Positions 1-9,400 of a DNA stretch of 64,000 bases are shown here, piece by piece. The stretch is from Serinicoccus sediminis. Lineage in GTDB: Bacteria > Actinomycetota > Actinomycetes > Actinomycetales > Dermatophilaceae. The position numbers and the translations under genes are program-made. Where the stretch lies: NCBI RefSeq assembly GCF_004153545.1, contig NZ_SDVA01000013.1:35342-99341 (forward strand), given 5' to 3'. Every line of letters starts with the position of its first letter. The stretch's first letter is position 1. Below the pieces are notes generated by a model. That model had not been told where the DNA came from. It did no database searches and saw only the letters and a program-made list of their open reading frames with translations.

Positions 1-435
1 GTGCTCGTGGACCGTGACCGTCGGCCCCTGCCACGGCAGGTGGGTCGTGCCCTCGGGCAGCCCGGTGATGAGGCCGAACGGCTCGACCGGCACCTCGTCG
101 GCGATCTCGGGCGGCAGGCCCTCGACGACCTGGGCCTGCCAGTCGGGCTGCGCGCGCAGGTCGCGCAGGAAGGCGGCGCACCGGGCGGTGCCGAACCGCG
201 GCGCGTCGCCGAGCTCGGGGTGCCACAGCGCGTGGTCCCAGTCGGGGTGGGTCGCGAAGCCGGCCACCACCGGGTCGCCGAGGTCGCGCAGGTCCCGGGC
301 GAGAGAGCGCAGCTCGGCGTCGGTGATGCCGGGGTCGACGATCAGCACCCCGGAGAGGCCGCGCACCACCACGGTGTTGTTGCGGAGCAGCTCACTCTGG
401 TGGACCAGGACGTCATCGGTGACCTGCTGCAGCAT
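1..435 (-). CDS. MBL-fold metallo-hydrolase, N-terminal part
   Basis: The gene reads leftwards off base 1, so only 145 codons are visible. The ATG at 435 has a GAGGAGA ribosome binding site just upstream. An N-terminal strand region ends in VDPG (residues 33-36), and THPDWDH at 62-68 sits where metallo-beta-lactamase-fold proteins carry HxHxDH, with the first His replaced in spacing. A zinc-dependent hydrolase is likely from family knowledge. The substrate is unknown because the remaining metal ligands lie outside the window. Confidence 0.75.
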   Translation of the reverse strand, partial: MLQQVTDDVLVHQSELLRNNTVVVRGLSGVLIVDPGITDAELRSLARDLRDLGDPVVAGFATHPDWDHALWHPELGDAPRFGTARCAAFLRDLRAQPDWQAQVVEGLPPEIADEVPVEPFGLITGLPEGTTHLPWQGPTVTVHEH

Positions 436-663
436 GGGTTCTCCTCGTCAGGGGGCGGACCGCCGAGTGGGGGCCTCGGAGTCGACATACCCGGGGGTGC
501 GTCTCCTGTGACCTCGCCATGGGGCGCGACTCATCGGTGCGCGGAGATGGTCGATGGTGGCCGGGTCGGCGGAGGCCGCACCGAGCGGCGGGGCCGGGCG
601 ATGAGGATGGCGGGCGGGCGCGGTCCGACCACCAGAGAACCGGCCCGAGGAGAGTGGACCACT

Positions 664-1227
664 GTGCGCACCCTGACCTTCGCGATGAACGTCAGCCTGG
701 ACGGCTACGTCGCCACGCCCGACGGAGACCTCGGCTGGAGCGCACCGAGCGACGAGCTGTTCCAGTGGTGGTCCGACCGGGTGGGGGCCACGGAGCTGTC
801 CCTCTACGGGCGCCGGCTGTGGGAGGACATGAGCTCCCACTGGCCCACCGCCGACCAGCAGCCCGGTGTCACCCCAACGCACCGCGAGTACGCGCGCCGC
901 TGGCGCGCCATGCCCAAGGTCGTCTTCTCGTCGACGAGCCTCCCGGTCGACGGGAACACCAGGTTGGTCACGGGGGACGCGGTGAGCGAGATCCGGCGGC
1001 TCAAGGGTGAGGACGGCGGGCCGATGGACATCGGTGGCGCCACCCTGGCCGGCGCCGCCATGCGAGCAGGCCTCGTCGACGAGTTCGTCCTGGTCACCGT
1101 GCCGGTCCTGGTGGGTGGGGGACGACCCTTCTTCGCGGCCCTGGACGGGTGGGTGCAGCTGGACCTCGTCGAGACCAGGACCTTCCCCGGCGGCGTCCTG
1201 ATGACCCGCTACGCCACGCGCCACTGA
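664..1227 (+). CDS. RibD C-terminal / dihydrofolate reductase-like protein
   Basis: This 187-residue protein belongs to the RibD C-terminal family, NADPH-dependent reductases with a DHFR fold. The N-terminus has the typical SLDGYVA stretch (about residues 10-16). The middle has the GGATLAGAAM nucleotide-binding turn and the C-terminal part has VLVGGGRPFF. The GTG start at 664 follows a GAGGAG box. It stands alone and is not next to riboflavin genes, so it is probably a free-standing reductase of unknown substrate. A longer in-frame ORF extends upstream, but antisense to the MBL gene. Confidence 0.85.
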   Translation: MRTLTFAMNVSLDGYVATPDGDLGWSAPSDELFQWWSDRVGATELSLYGRRLWEDMSSHWPTADQQPGVTPTHREYARRWRAMPKVVFSSTSLPVDGNTRLVTGDAVSEIRRLKGEDGGPMDIGGATLAGAAMRAGLVDEFVLVTVPVLVGGGRPFFAALDGWVQLDLVETRTFPGGVLMTRYATRH

Positions 1228-1724
1228 CGGTGGCTCAGCGACGGGACGGCCCGGCGCAGGCGCCCAGCCCCGGCCAGGACCGGAGCGCGATCTCGTCCCT
1301 CAACCCCCGGACACGTCACACTGAGTCACCGACTGAATCAGTCCGCCGTTGATGCGCCGGGTGACTCAGCGGCGGACTGAGTCGGGTGGTGACTCAGCCG
1401 CGCGGTGAGTCGAGCACAGACTCAGGGGCGGGCTGATTCGGTGGGTGACTCAATGTCACGTCTCCGGACGGTCGTGCTGCCGCCCCGGGTCCCGGACGAG
1501 AGCCGGCACCGGTCGTCGGACCGAGGGCGAGTCACGGCAGGGGCAGGTGCTCGCGAACCTGTGTGGGGTGGCCAGGCGGGCGGGCCAGGCAGAGGCAGGC
1601 CAGAGGTCCGGGCGGGGCACTACAGTGACGAGAAGCAGAGGGCGTGGGCGTCAGTCATGGGCGCGGATCACGGTGTCCGGCGCCACCCGGTCGAGCATCG
1701 AGGACCACGTCGAGAGGAGAGGCG
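1228..1724. other. Long intergenic region
   Basis: About 500 bases without a convincing gene. The left part holds the TGACTCA-like site cluster (separate entry). The right part is GC-rich and contains a possible -10 box TACAGT at 1621-1626, which could serve the gene at 1725 with a leader of about 90 bases. Confidence 0.5.
1322..1452. repeat. Cluster of nine TGA(G/A)TCA-like sites
   Basis: TGAGTCA at 1322, GACTGAATCAGTC at 1331, TGACTCA at 1362, GACTGAGTC at 1375, TGACTCA at 1390, GTGAGTCG at 1406, GACTCA at 1419, CTGATTCG at 1433 and TGACTCA at 1446. Many are palindromic and occur in both orientations, as expected for binding sites of a dimeric protein. Function is not known. Confidence 0.6.
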
Positions 1725-2099
1725 ATGTCGACACCTGCGAGGACGGTCACCGCAGTGGGTCTTGGTGGGGTGGCGGCGTTCCAGCTGGCGCTCGCGCTGG
1801 GTGCGCCGTGGGGCCGGGCGAGCTACGGCGGCCAGCACGAGGGGGTGCTGCCGCAGAGGCTCAGGATGGTCAGCGCCGGGGCCGTGGTGGCCTACGCCGC
1901 GCTGGCGGTCACCGTCGCGAGCGAGCGGACGTCACCACAGGTGCGGCGCGGCGTCCTCACCGCGGTGGCCGGGCTGATGTCGGTGGCTGCCGTCCCGAAT
2001 GCCATCTCGCGCTCTCGGCTGGAGCGGACGATCTGGACGCCCACCACCCTCGCGCTCGCGTATGCCGCGTGGCGGGCGCGCGACACCGCCGCGGGTTGA
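1725..2099 (+). CDS. Small multi-pass membrane protein, unknown function
   Basis: 124 residues with four hydrophobic stretches (about residues 8-28, 45-65, 77-95 and 104-120) separated by short Arg-containing loops, so probably four membrane helices. The ATG at 1725 follows GAGAGGAGAGG, a good ribosome binding site. I do not recognise a family. It lies about 270 bases downstream of the TGACTCA cluster, which might control it. Confidence 0.7.
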   Translation: MSTPARTVTAVGLGGVAAFQLALALGAPWGRASYGGQHEGVLPQRLRMVSAGAVVAYAALAVTVASERTSPQVRRGVLTAVAGLMSVAAVPNAISRSRLERTIWTPTTLALAYAAWRARDTAAG

Positions 2100-2115
2100 C
2101 GCCCCTCCGTCGGCG

Positions 2116-2733
2116 TCATCGCAGCTGGAAGAGGTAGGCGAAGGCCTCTCGCGTGTAGGCGATCCCCCGACCCGTGGCGCGGATGCGGCGGGGGTCCGCG
2201 AGCTCGGGGCGCCTCGGGACGAGATGCTGGTCCAGCCCGTCGGTGGTGACGCGGTAGCGACGGTCGCGGTGGTGCACGAGGGCCACGAGCTCCCACGCCG
2301 GGTCCAGTGCGGCGAGGCTGGCGTCACCGTGGCTGGTGTTGGCCAGCAGCCACCCACCCGGGCGCAGGTAGGAACGGGTGTGGTCCGAGACAGGCCCGGC
2401 GTAGAGCGAGATGAGCAGGTCGGTGCTCGCGACCTCCAGATCGAGCGGCGCGGTGTAGTCGGCCGGCAGGAACTCCACCTGCCTCCCCGCGCCCTGGCGT
2501 GTGCGGCCCGCGAGCTCCTGCTCGACGAGGTCGCGATCGGCGAAGAACCTGGCCGCACGGTCGTCGGTGTCCACGTAGGTGACCGATGCGAAGGCGGTGG
2601 ACGGCGAGAGGTCGACGTAGCTGCCGGGATAGAGGGCGTGGTCGACCTGGACCAGGTCGGCGATGGCGGCGAACAGCTCGGACCGGTCCCCGATGGACTC
2701 CCTGTACTGCGACCACGTCGCGCGGCGTGCCAC
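2116..2733 (-). CDS. SAM-dependent methyltransferase-like hypothetical protein
   Basis: About 206 residues with a Rossmann-like pattern: PGSYVDLSPS and VTYVDTD near the N-terminus, a DLLISLYAG strand, and YLRPGGWLLAN, the post-strand-4 loop common in class I methyltransferases. The usual GxGxG SAM loop is replaced by YPGSYVDLS, so activity is uncertain. It lies 25 bases downstream of the secreted RNase gene and may be the last member of the purB-barstar-RNase operon. The start is uncertain: GTG 2733 is used here, and TTG 2745 is an alternative. Confidence 0.65.
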   Translation of the reverse strand: MARRATWSQYRESIGDRSELFAAIADLVQVDHALYPGSYVDLSPSTAFASVTYVDTDDRAARFFADRDLVEQELAGRTRQGAGRQVEFLPADYTAPLDLEVASTDLLISLYAGPVSDHTRSYLRPGGWLLANTSHGDASLAALDPAWELVALVHHRDRRYRVTTDGLDQHLVPRRPELADPRRIRATGRGIAYTREAFAYLFQLR

Positions 2734-2758
2734 CCTCCCATCCAACCAGCAGGACGCG

Positions 2759-3259
2759 TCAGCCGGCCGGGGCGAACTCGCAGAAGCTCTGGTAGTGGTC
2801 GTCCGTGAAGTACCAGACCTCAGGGTCGACCTCGCCCCCGGTGACGACGCGCCGGGCGCCGCGGGTCGCCAGGCCGGGGGTCTGCACGGTGAACTCCCGG
2901 TAGTACCCGCGGTCCTCCTGCGGCAGGAGGTCCTCGCGGTTGTCGAAGGTCGACCCGTCCCGGTCCGGGTATGCGTAGGGCCCGTCGTCCTCGATGTCGT
3001 CGACGACCGGGTCCAGCTCCCGGGGCAGGGCGCTGTCGTCGCAGGCGTCGACGTCGTCCCAGTCGCGGGTGTCGGCACCGCGAGCGCCCTCCGCGGCCCC
3101 GGACGCCGGCGTGGGTCCCGAGGGTGCGGCAGAGCCCGTCGGCGAGGACGCTCCGCCCGCGGGCATGCCCCCACCGCCCTGCTCGCCGACGACGAGCCAC
3201 AGCACCAGGGCGGCCAGCAGGGCCAGGGCCAGGGCGGAGAGCGCCTGCGACCGGCTCAC
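2759..3259 (-). CDS. Secreted guanyl-specific ribonuclease (barnase/RNase Sa family)
   Basis: 166 residues. A hydrophobic helix at residues 8-24 is followed by a Gly/Pro/Ser-rich linker, so the enzyme is exported or membrane-anchored. Residues about 73-163 match microbial N1/T1 ribonucleases: LPRELDPVVDDI, NREDLLP, GYYREFTV, RGARRVV and FTDDHYQSF. By comparison with barnase the catalytic residues are Glu122, an Arg near 136 and His155, all present. GTG 3259 overlaps the barstar stop by four bases (GTGA), so toxin translation is coupled to its inhibitor. It cleaves RNA after guanosine, by family knowledge. Confidence 0.88.
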   Translation of the reverse strand: MSRSQALSALALALLAALVLWLVVGEQGGGGMPAGGASSPTGSAAPSGPTPASGAAEGARGADTRDWDDVDACDDSALPRELDPVVDDIEDDGPYAYPDRDGSTFDNREDLLPQEDRGYYREFTVQTPGLATRGARRVVTGGEVDPEVWYFTDDHYQSFCEFAPAG

Positions 3260-3615
3260 GGCTGGTCGGTGTCCCGGGCCGGTCCGAGCGCCACGACGGC
3301 CAGCGCCTCGGCGTCGTCGAGGATCTCCGACAGGATCCACCACGCCCGGCCGTCGCGGGCCGCCAGCGCACCGGCCTCTCTCCACAGCAGCGCTACGTCG
3401 CGCCCGTCCCACAGCTCGCGCAGGTCCCGCAGCGCGTCGGCCATGGCGTCCAGGTTGGTGGACGCCGGCTCGGGCAGCCGCAGGGCCGCGCAGAGCTGCG
3501 CCTGCGTCTCCCGCAGCCCACCGCCGCGGGGTGTGGTGGCCTCGGTGACGGCATACCCCGACTGGGCGAAGTGCCCCTGGGCGTCCTCGAGACGCTCCGC
3601 CGGGAGGATGATCAC
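3256..3615 (-). CDS. Barstar-family ribonuclease inhibitor
   Basis: 119 residues with the barstar pattern: N-terminal strand VIILPAERL, a central LDAMADALRDLRELWDG segment typical of the inhibitor helix region, then a strand and a final acidic helix. Barstars bind barnase-type RNases in the cytoplasm and block the active site. GTG 3615 overlaps the purB stop (GTGA) and its own stop overlaps the RNase start, so the order is purB, inhibitor, toxin, all coupled. This placement ensures that inhibitor is made before RNase. Confidence 0.87.
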   Translation of the reverse strand: MIILPAERLEDAQGHFAQSGYAVTEATTPRGGGLRETQAQLCAALRLPEPASTNLDAMADALRDLRELWDGRDVALLWREAGALAARDGRAWWILSEILDDAEALAVVALGPARDTDQP

Positions 3616-5090
3616 GCGTCCCCCAGGTGCTCCACCAGCTGCGGCGCCAGCCCGACGTAGGTCGCCGGGGTCAGCGCCACCAGCCGCTCCTCCTCCTGCG
3701 CCGGCAGCCCCAGCCCCCGCACGAACTCCACCAGCTCGTCCTGCCCGATCCGGCGCCCGCGGGTGAGCTCCTTGAGCCGCTCGTAGGGGTTGCTCATCCC
3801 CTCCACACCCCGGGCCGCCAGCGCCCGCATGACCGACTGGACCGGCTCGGCGAGCACCTCCCAGTTGGCGTCGAGGTCGGCGGTCATGGCCTCCGGGACG
3901 GCGTCCAGCCCGGCGAGACCGCGGCTCACGTTGTCCAGCGCCAGAAGCCCGTGCCCGAGGGCGGAGCCGATGTTGCGCTGCATGGAGGAGTCGGTGAGGT
4001 CGCGCTGCAGCCGGCTGGTGACCAGGGTCGTGGCCAGCACGTCGAGCAGGGCGTTGCTGACCTCCAGGTTGGCCTCGGCGTTCTCGAACCGGATCGGGTT
4101 GACCTTGTGCGGCATCGTGCTCGAGCCGACCGTCCCCTGACCGCGGACCTGCGCGAAGTAGCCCATGGAGATGTAGGTCCACATGTCCGTCGCCAGGTTG
4201 TGCAGGATGCGCTGGAAGCGCGCGACGTCGGCGTACAGCTCGGCCTGCCAGTCGTGGCTCTCGATCTGGGTGGTGAGCGGGTTCCACTCCAGACCGAGGT
4301 GCTCGACGAAGGAACGGCTGATCTGCTGCCAGTCCGCGCCCGGGACCGCCTCGACGTGCGCCCCGTAGGTGCCGGTCGCCCCGTTGAGCTTGCCCAGGTA
4401 TGCCGCCCCGTCGACCCGGCGCAGCTGTCGCGTCAGCCGGTGCGCCAGCACCGCCAGCTCCTTGCCCATCGTCGTCGGCGTGGCCGGCTGCCCGTGCGTG
4501 TGCGCGAGCAGCGGGACCTCGGCGAGCTCGCGCGCCATGGCCGACAGCTGGTCGACCAGCGCGCGCGCCCGCGGCAGCCACACCTCCTGCACCGCGCCCT
4601 GCACCATGAGCGCGTACGACGTGTTGTTGATGTCCTCGCTGGTGCAGGCGAAGTGGATAAGCTGCCCCAGCGCGTCGGCCCTGGCGGTCCCCTCGGCGCT
4701 CCCGCCGCCGCCCTCGCTCCCGGCGTCCGCCCCGGCCAGCAGGTCGGTGAGCCGACCGCGCAGGAAGTACTCGATGGCCTTCACGTCGTGCACGGTCTCG
4801 GCCTCGATGACCTTCAGCTCGCCGATCGAGTCGGCGTCGAAGTCGACGACCAGCGCCCGCAGGGCCTCCTGCTCCTGCGCCGAGAGGCCAGGGGCGCCGG
4901 GCACCACCTCGTGCTCCACCAGGTGCAGCAGCCACTCCACCTCGACGTGCAGCCGCGCCCGGTTCAGCGCCGCCTCGGAGAGGTGGTCGACGAGCGGCGC
5001 GACCGCCCCGCGGTACCTCCCGTCCAGGGCACCCAGGGCGATGCTGGGGGAGAGCTCGGCGAGCGGCGTGCGGGCAGCGGGGAGCGGCAT
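3612..5090 (-). CDS. purB: Adenylosuccinate lyase
   Basis: 492 residues. It cleaves adenylosuccinate to AMP plus fumarate and SAICAR to AICAR in purine synthesis. It carries SPSIALGALDGRY at the N-terminus, TSEDINNTSYALM, THGQPATPTTMGKE and the fumarate lyase signature SSTMPHKVNP (near residue 325). A low-complexity Gly/Ser insert (about residues 115-130) is unusual. ATG 5090 gives the normal N-terminus, and an in-frame ATG at 5156 is possible but would run through the operator region. It heads the barstar/RNase operon. Confidence 0.95.
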   Translation of the reverse strand: MPLPAARTPLAELSPSIALGALDGRYRGAVAPLVDHLSEAALNRARLHVEVEWLLHLVEHEVVPGAPGLSAQEQEALRALVVDFDADSIGELKVIEAETVHDVKAIEYFLRGRLTDLLAGADAGSEGGGGSAEGTARADALGQLIHFACTSEDINNTSYALMVQGAVQEVWLPRARALVDQLSAMARELAEVPLLAHTHGQPATPTTMGKELAVLAHRLTRQLRRVDGAAYLGKLNGATGTYGAHVEAVPGADWQQISRSFVEHLGLEWNPLTTQIESHDWQAELYADVARFQRILHNLATDMWTYISMGYFAQVRGQGTVGSSTMPHKVNPIRFENAEANLEVSNALLDVLATTLVTSRLQRDLTDSSMQRNIGSALGHGLLALDNVSRGLAGLDAVPEAMTADLDANWEVLAEPVQSVMRALAARGVEGMSNPYERLKELTRGRRIGQDELVEFVRGLGLPAQEEERLVALTPATYVGLAPQLVEHLGDA

Positions 5091-5148
5091 ACGCCCATCT
5101 TGGCAGGGGACCGGCAGGACGCCGAACGGTGCGGCACACCGGTGTCCT

Positions 5149-5193
5149 GTCAACACGACGTTGACAAGACGGTGATGTCAACATATTGTTGAC
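5149..5193 (+). promoter_or_regulatory. Promoter with two identical-format palindromic operators
   Basis: A consensus-perfect -35 TTGACA (5161-5166), 17 bases, then -10 TATTGT (5184-5189). The ATG at 5196 is only six bases after the -10, so the mRNA is probably leaderless. Two palindromes of the form GTCAAC-N5-GTTGAC lie at 5149-5165 and 5177-5193, centres 28 bases apart, covering the -35 and -10. This is the layout of a repressor site. It lies between divergent purB and the gene at 5196. Confidence 0.8.
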
Positions 5194-5195
5194 GC

Positions 5196-5486
5196 ATGAC
5201 CTCCAGCACCGCCACGGCCATGGCTCAGGTCCGCCTCACCGCCGGCCTGAGCGCCATCGCCGTCGGTTTCGTCACCTTCTGGCTCAGCCGCGTCGTCGAC
5301 TCCGGCTTCGTGCACGGCTTCTTGCAGGGCGCCACGCTGGCGCTCATGGTCGCGGGCGCCTACCTGGTCGGGGCCGCGGTGTGGCACCGACGCAGCCGGG
5401 GCCAGGTCGAGGACGACCGGCACTGGCTGCCCAGCCGCGACGGCGCCGGCGACGGGCCCGCCGCCGAGCACCGGGGCCCGCGGTGA
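5196..5486 (+). CDS. Small membrane protein, unknown function
   Basis: 96 residues: a short polar N-terminus, two hydrophobic segments (about 11-31 and 42-63), then a charged, Arg/Asp-rich cytoplasmic-looking tail. No family recognised. It is the first gene after the operator-promoter at 5149-5193 and overlaps the next gene by four bases (GTGA), so the two are co-translated. The neighbour carries a probable DNA-binding helix-turn-helix. Confidence 0.75.
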   Translation: MTSSTATAMAQVRLTAGLSAIAVGFVTFWLSRVVDSGFVHGFLQGATLALMVAGAYLVGAAVWHRRSRGQVEDDRHWLPSRDGAGDGPAAEHRGPR

Positions 5487-6082
5487 AACAGGCGCACGCC
5501 GAGGGCGACCTCGCCGCCCAGATCGGGCACATCATCCTCGACGAGGGACACGGGCCTGTCGGACACACGCTGGACGCCGACGACCACCTCCGCCTGGTGC
5601 GCCGCGCCGCGCTGGCCCACGAGGTCAGCGGCGAGCTCCTGCAGCAGGCGGTGACCGCCGCCCGCGCCGGCGGCCAGAGCTGGGCCACCCTCGGTCAGGA
5701 GCTGGGGCTGAGCAGGCAGGGCGCCCAGCAGCGTTTCGGTGGAGCCGGGCGTCGGACCACGGCCGCCGACGACGCCGACGCCGACGCCGACACCGACACC
5801 GAGTCGCCGGAGCGTCGGGACGAGCGGTGGCTCGGTCCGGTCACCGCCGTCGACGAGCTGGGCGAGCTGGAGCTGGCCGGCCAGCTCGGTTGGCACACCG
5901 TCGAGGCCGGCATGTTCCGGCACCGGATGGTGCGGACCCCCACCTGCTGGGAGCACCGGCGGGTGCTGTGGACGCGCACCACCTCGAGCTACCTCGTCGA
6001 CGGGTGGCAGGTGGGGGCCCGAGCGTTCCCCTGGCTCTATCTCGTGCGGGACACCGGGCGGCCGGTGGGCGACCCCACCTGA
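5483..6082 (+). CDS. HTH-containing protein, possible autoregulator
   Basis: 199 residues. Residues about 60-90 (SWATLGQELGLSRQGAQQRF and its flank) form a clear helix-turn-helix of the kind found in small actinobacterial DNA-binding proteins. An Asp/Ala/Thr-rich acidic linker follows (about 98-113). The C-terminal 80 residues, rich in Trp and Arg, form a separate domain I do not recognise. It is translationally coupled to the membrane protein upstream. I infer that it may bind the GTCAAC-N5-GTTGAC palindromes in front of the operon. Confidence 0.75.
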   Translation: MKQAHAEGDLAAQIGHIILDEGHGPVGHTLDADDHLRLVRRAALAHEVSGELLQQAVTAARAGGQSWATLGQELGLSRQGAQQRFGGAGRRTTAADDADADADTDTESPERRDERWLGPVTAVDELGELELAGQLGWHTVEAGMFRHRMVRTPTCWEHRRVLWTRTTSSYLVDGWQVGARAFPWLYLVRDTGRPVGDPT

Positions 6083-6098
6083 GCCGCCGGCGGCGCGG

Positions 6099-6437
6099 TC
6101 AGCGCTTCTTGGCGTCCGGGTCGATCTCGTCGGCGCTCACGTAGTCGCCGGTGACGCGGTCGCGGTGCTCGCGGGCGATGCGGGTGGCCTCCTCGGCCTC
6201 CTGGTGCAGCTTGTCGGCGTGCTGCTGAGCCTCGCGCGCCTTGGCCTGCAGCTCGCGCGCCCGATCCTCCGCGCTCTGGGCGTACGACTCGCCCGACTGC
6301 GCCTTCTCGCGCAGCCCCGCCGCCTCCTCGCGGGCGGCCGCCAGCCGCTTGTTGCGGGCCATCACCGCCCAGACGGCCAGCGCCGCCACCACGACGACGG
6401 CGATGACGACGATCCAGACGATGGTCGAGGTGTCCAT
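6099..6437 (-). CDS. Membrane-anchored coiled-coil protein
   Basis: 112 residues: one N-terminal membrane helix (about 6-27), then a long Ala/Glu/Arg/Gln-rich helix (about 30-95) with heptad character, ending in a Lys/Arg tail. No enzymatic motif. The start is supported by TAGGTT at 6445-6450 (minus strand) seven bases before the ATG, a leaderless promoter. It lies just downstream of cydDC but has its own promoter, so it is probably not part of the oxidase operon. Confidence 0.75.
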   Translation of the reverse strand: MDTSTIVWIVVIAVVVVAALAVWAVMARNKRLAAAREEAAGLREKAQSGESYAQSAEDRARELQAKAREAQQHADKLHQEAEEATRIAREHRDRVTGDYVSADEIDPDAKKR

Positions 6438-6444
6438 GACCGGA

Positions 6445-6450
6445 AACCTA
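6445..6450 (-). promoter_or_regulatory. -10 box TAGGTT, leaderless start at 6437
   Basis: TAGGTT on the minus strand ends seven bases before the ATG at 6437, the spacing expected when transcription starts at or next to the start codon. Confidence 0.55.
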
Positions 6451-9400
6451 GCCGATGTAGTGCGGGACCGCTCGGCCGTCCGCTGCGTCCGCGGCGCCGC
6501 GGCCGACCCGGTGCTCGGTCCAGCGCCCGGTCACCGGCTCGGTATGGCTGACGAGCACGACCGCCCGGCCACCGCCCACCCGGTCCAACAGGCCGCCCAG
6601 GGCCCGCTGCGCCGTCGCGTCGTCGAGGTGCGCCGCCGGCTCGTCGAGCAGGACGACCGGCCGCCCCGAGAGCAGCGCCCGGGCCAGCGCGAGCCGGCTC
6701 CGCTCGCCGCCGGACAGCCCGGTCAGCGGGGTGTCGAGGCCCTGCGGCAGCGTGCCGAACCACCCGCCCAGGTCGACCGCCTCGACGGCGTCCAGCAGCT
6801 GCTCGTCGGTGGCGCCCGGTGCCGCGAGGGCGAGGTTGGCGCGCACCGACCCGGCGAAGGCGTGCGGCTCGTCGTCGACGACGGCCATCAGCGCTCGGGT
6901 CTGCTCCACGTCCAGGGCGCGCACGTCCGAGCCGCACCGGCACCCTTGATCCGCGTCCACGCCGGCCAGCAGGTAGTCCCCGCCACTCGGGTCGAGGTGG
7001 CGCGCGAGCACGGCGAGCGCGGTCGACTTGCCGGCGCCGTTGGGTCCGCTGAGGCGGATGCGGTCGCCCGGCTCCACGACGAGGTCCAGCAGGTGCAGGT
7101 CGGGCACGCCAGCGCCCGGCACCCAGCGGGCCGACGCCTCGCGCAGCTCCAGCACGGGCGGTGCGGCCGGCACCGGGGCGGTGCCCCGGCCGGCGACGGC
7201 CGGCTCCTGACCGACGAGCGCGTCCAGGCGTGCCGCCGCCGACCGGGCGCGGGCGCGGGCACCCTCCACCTCCGGCAGGCCGGCCCGGGCGTCGGCCAGC
7301 GCGAGCGGCACCAGCGCGACGAGCGCGGCGTAGGGCCCGCTCAGCGTCCCCTCCGCCCGCGCACCCCAGACGAGCAGGCCCACGAGCGTCGCGGTGGCGG
7401 CCACGACCACCCACGTGGCGGCGAGCCCGGCGGCCCGGGCCCGGGTGAGCCGGGCCTCGCTGCGTCGCTGCGCCCCCTCCGCCCGCAGGACCGGGGTGAG
7501 CAGCTGACGGTGCCCACCGGCGGTCCCGGCGACGGCCTGGACCGCGAGCAGGTTCGCCACCAGGGCGGTGACCCGGTCCCGGACCTCGCCGCGCTGCGCC
7601 ACGGCGGCGTCCTGCGCGGGGCGCTCCACGGCATACCCGAGGACGGCGAGGAGGGCGACGACCAGACCACCGGCGGCCACGACCAGACCGGCGGCCGGCA
7701 GGTGCCAGCCCGCGATGACCGCCCCGACGAGGGTGGCGAGGAGGGTGGACCAGGCGGGCACGCTCACCCGCACGTGCTCGTCGACGACGTCCTCGAGGTC
7801 GCGGGCGGCGGCGGTGAGCACCTGCCCCCGGCTGCGTCGCCCCAGCCGGGCGGGGGTGAGCGGGGTGAGCGCGGCGTAGAGGTCGGCCCGCCGCCGGGAC
7901 AGGTCGTCGAGGGCCACGTCGTGGCTGACCACCCGCTCGGCGTAGCGGAACACCGGCCGGAAGATGCCGAACGCGCGCACCCCGACGATCGCCACGAGCA
8001 GGGTCAGCACGACGGGCATGGTCGAGGCCTGCACGATGAGCCACCCCGAGGTCGCGGTCAGCGCCACCCCGCAGCCGACCGACGCACCGCCGAGGAGGCA
8101 GGCCAGCGCGAGCCCGCGGCGGCCGCGCGGGGTGCGCAGGGGCGCGACCTCGCCGGGGCGGTGACCGTTCGTCGGCTCCTGGTCAGCCCCGGTCGGGTGG
8201 GGTGCCGCGACCGGGTCGGTCGGACGGCCCTCCTGCGGAGCCGGGGTCGCAACGGTCGGCCCACCCCGATGGCCGGCCTGCTGAGCCGGCGTCGCTGCGG
8301 CGTCGAGGCGCCACCGGTCGTCGGCGAGCGCGGCCAGGTAGCAGTCGTGGGTCACGACGACGAGCCGCCGGGTGTGGGCGAGCCCGGTGATGACCTGGTG
8401 CAGGACGGGTATGCCGTCCACCGCCACGTTGGCCGTCGGCTCGTCCAGCAGGAGCAGCGGCGCCGGGGAGAGGGTGGCGCGGGCGAGGGCGAGCCGGGCC
8501 CGCTGACCGGCCGACAGGCCGAACCCGTCGTCCCCGAGCCGGGTGTCCAGCCCGTGCCGGTCGGCCAGCTGCGCCCACAGCCCGACCTCGGTCAGCGCCG
8601 CGGTCATCGCGGAGTCGGTCGCGTCCGGGGCGGCGGTCGCGAGGTTGTCGCGCACGGTGCCCGGCAGCAGCAGCGGCCGCTGCGTCGCCAGGTGCGCCGC
8701 GGGGGCGCTGACCGTCCCGGACGCGGGGGTGCGCAGCCCGGCGAGCAGCTCCAGCACCGTCGTCTTGCCGGCCCCGCTGGGCCCGGTCAGCACGGTCAGG
8801 CCGGGCTCGGACGACGTCGCGAGGGTGAGCCCGTCCAGGGTGCGGACCCGGCCGGGGTGGGCGTAGGACACCCCGCCGAGGCCGATCGACCCCCCGGCCG
8901 GTGTCGCCGGACGGGCACCACGGGCACCACGGGCCTCCCCCAGCACCCCGTCGTCGGCCAGTTCCTGCAGCACCTGCGCCCCGTCGGCGGCGTTGTGGAA
9001 CTCGGCGCCGACCCGGCGGACCGGCCAGTACGCCTCGGGCGCCAGCAGGATCGCGGTGAGCCCGACGACGAGGTCCATCCCGCCGTGCGCCAGCCGCAGC
9101 CCGACCGCCACCGCCACCATCGCCACCGAGATCGTCGCCAGCAGCTCCAGTGCGGCCGTCGACAGGAAGGCCGTCCGCAGCGTGGCGACGCTCGCCCGCC
9201 GGTGCCGCTCCCCGACCTCGCGCACCACGTCCACCTGCGCCCGCGCCCGCCCGTAGGCCACCAGCGTCGGCAGGCCCCGCATCACGTCGAGGAAGTGCCC
9301 GGCCAGCAGCTCCATCGCACCCCACCGCCGCGCCGTCTCGTCACGCGTGTGCATGCCGATGAGCGCCGCGAAGACCGGCAGCAGCGGCAGCGTCAGCACG

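Noticed and set aside
3627..5192. 521-codon plus-strand open frame
   Set aside because: Antisense shadow of purB; His/Val/Arg/Gln-rich without motif.
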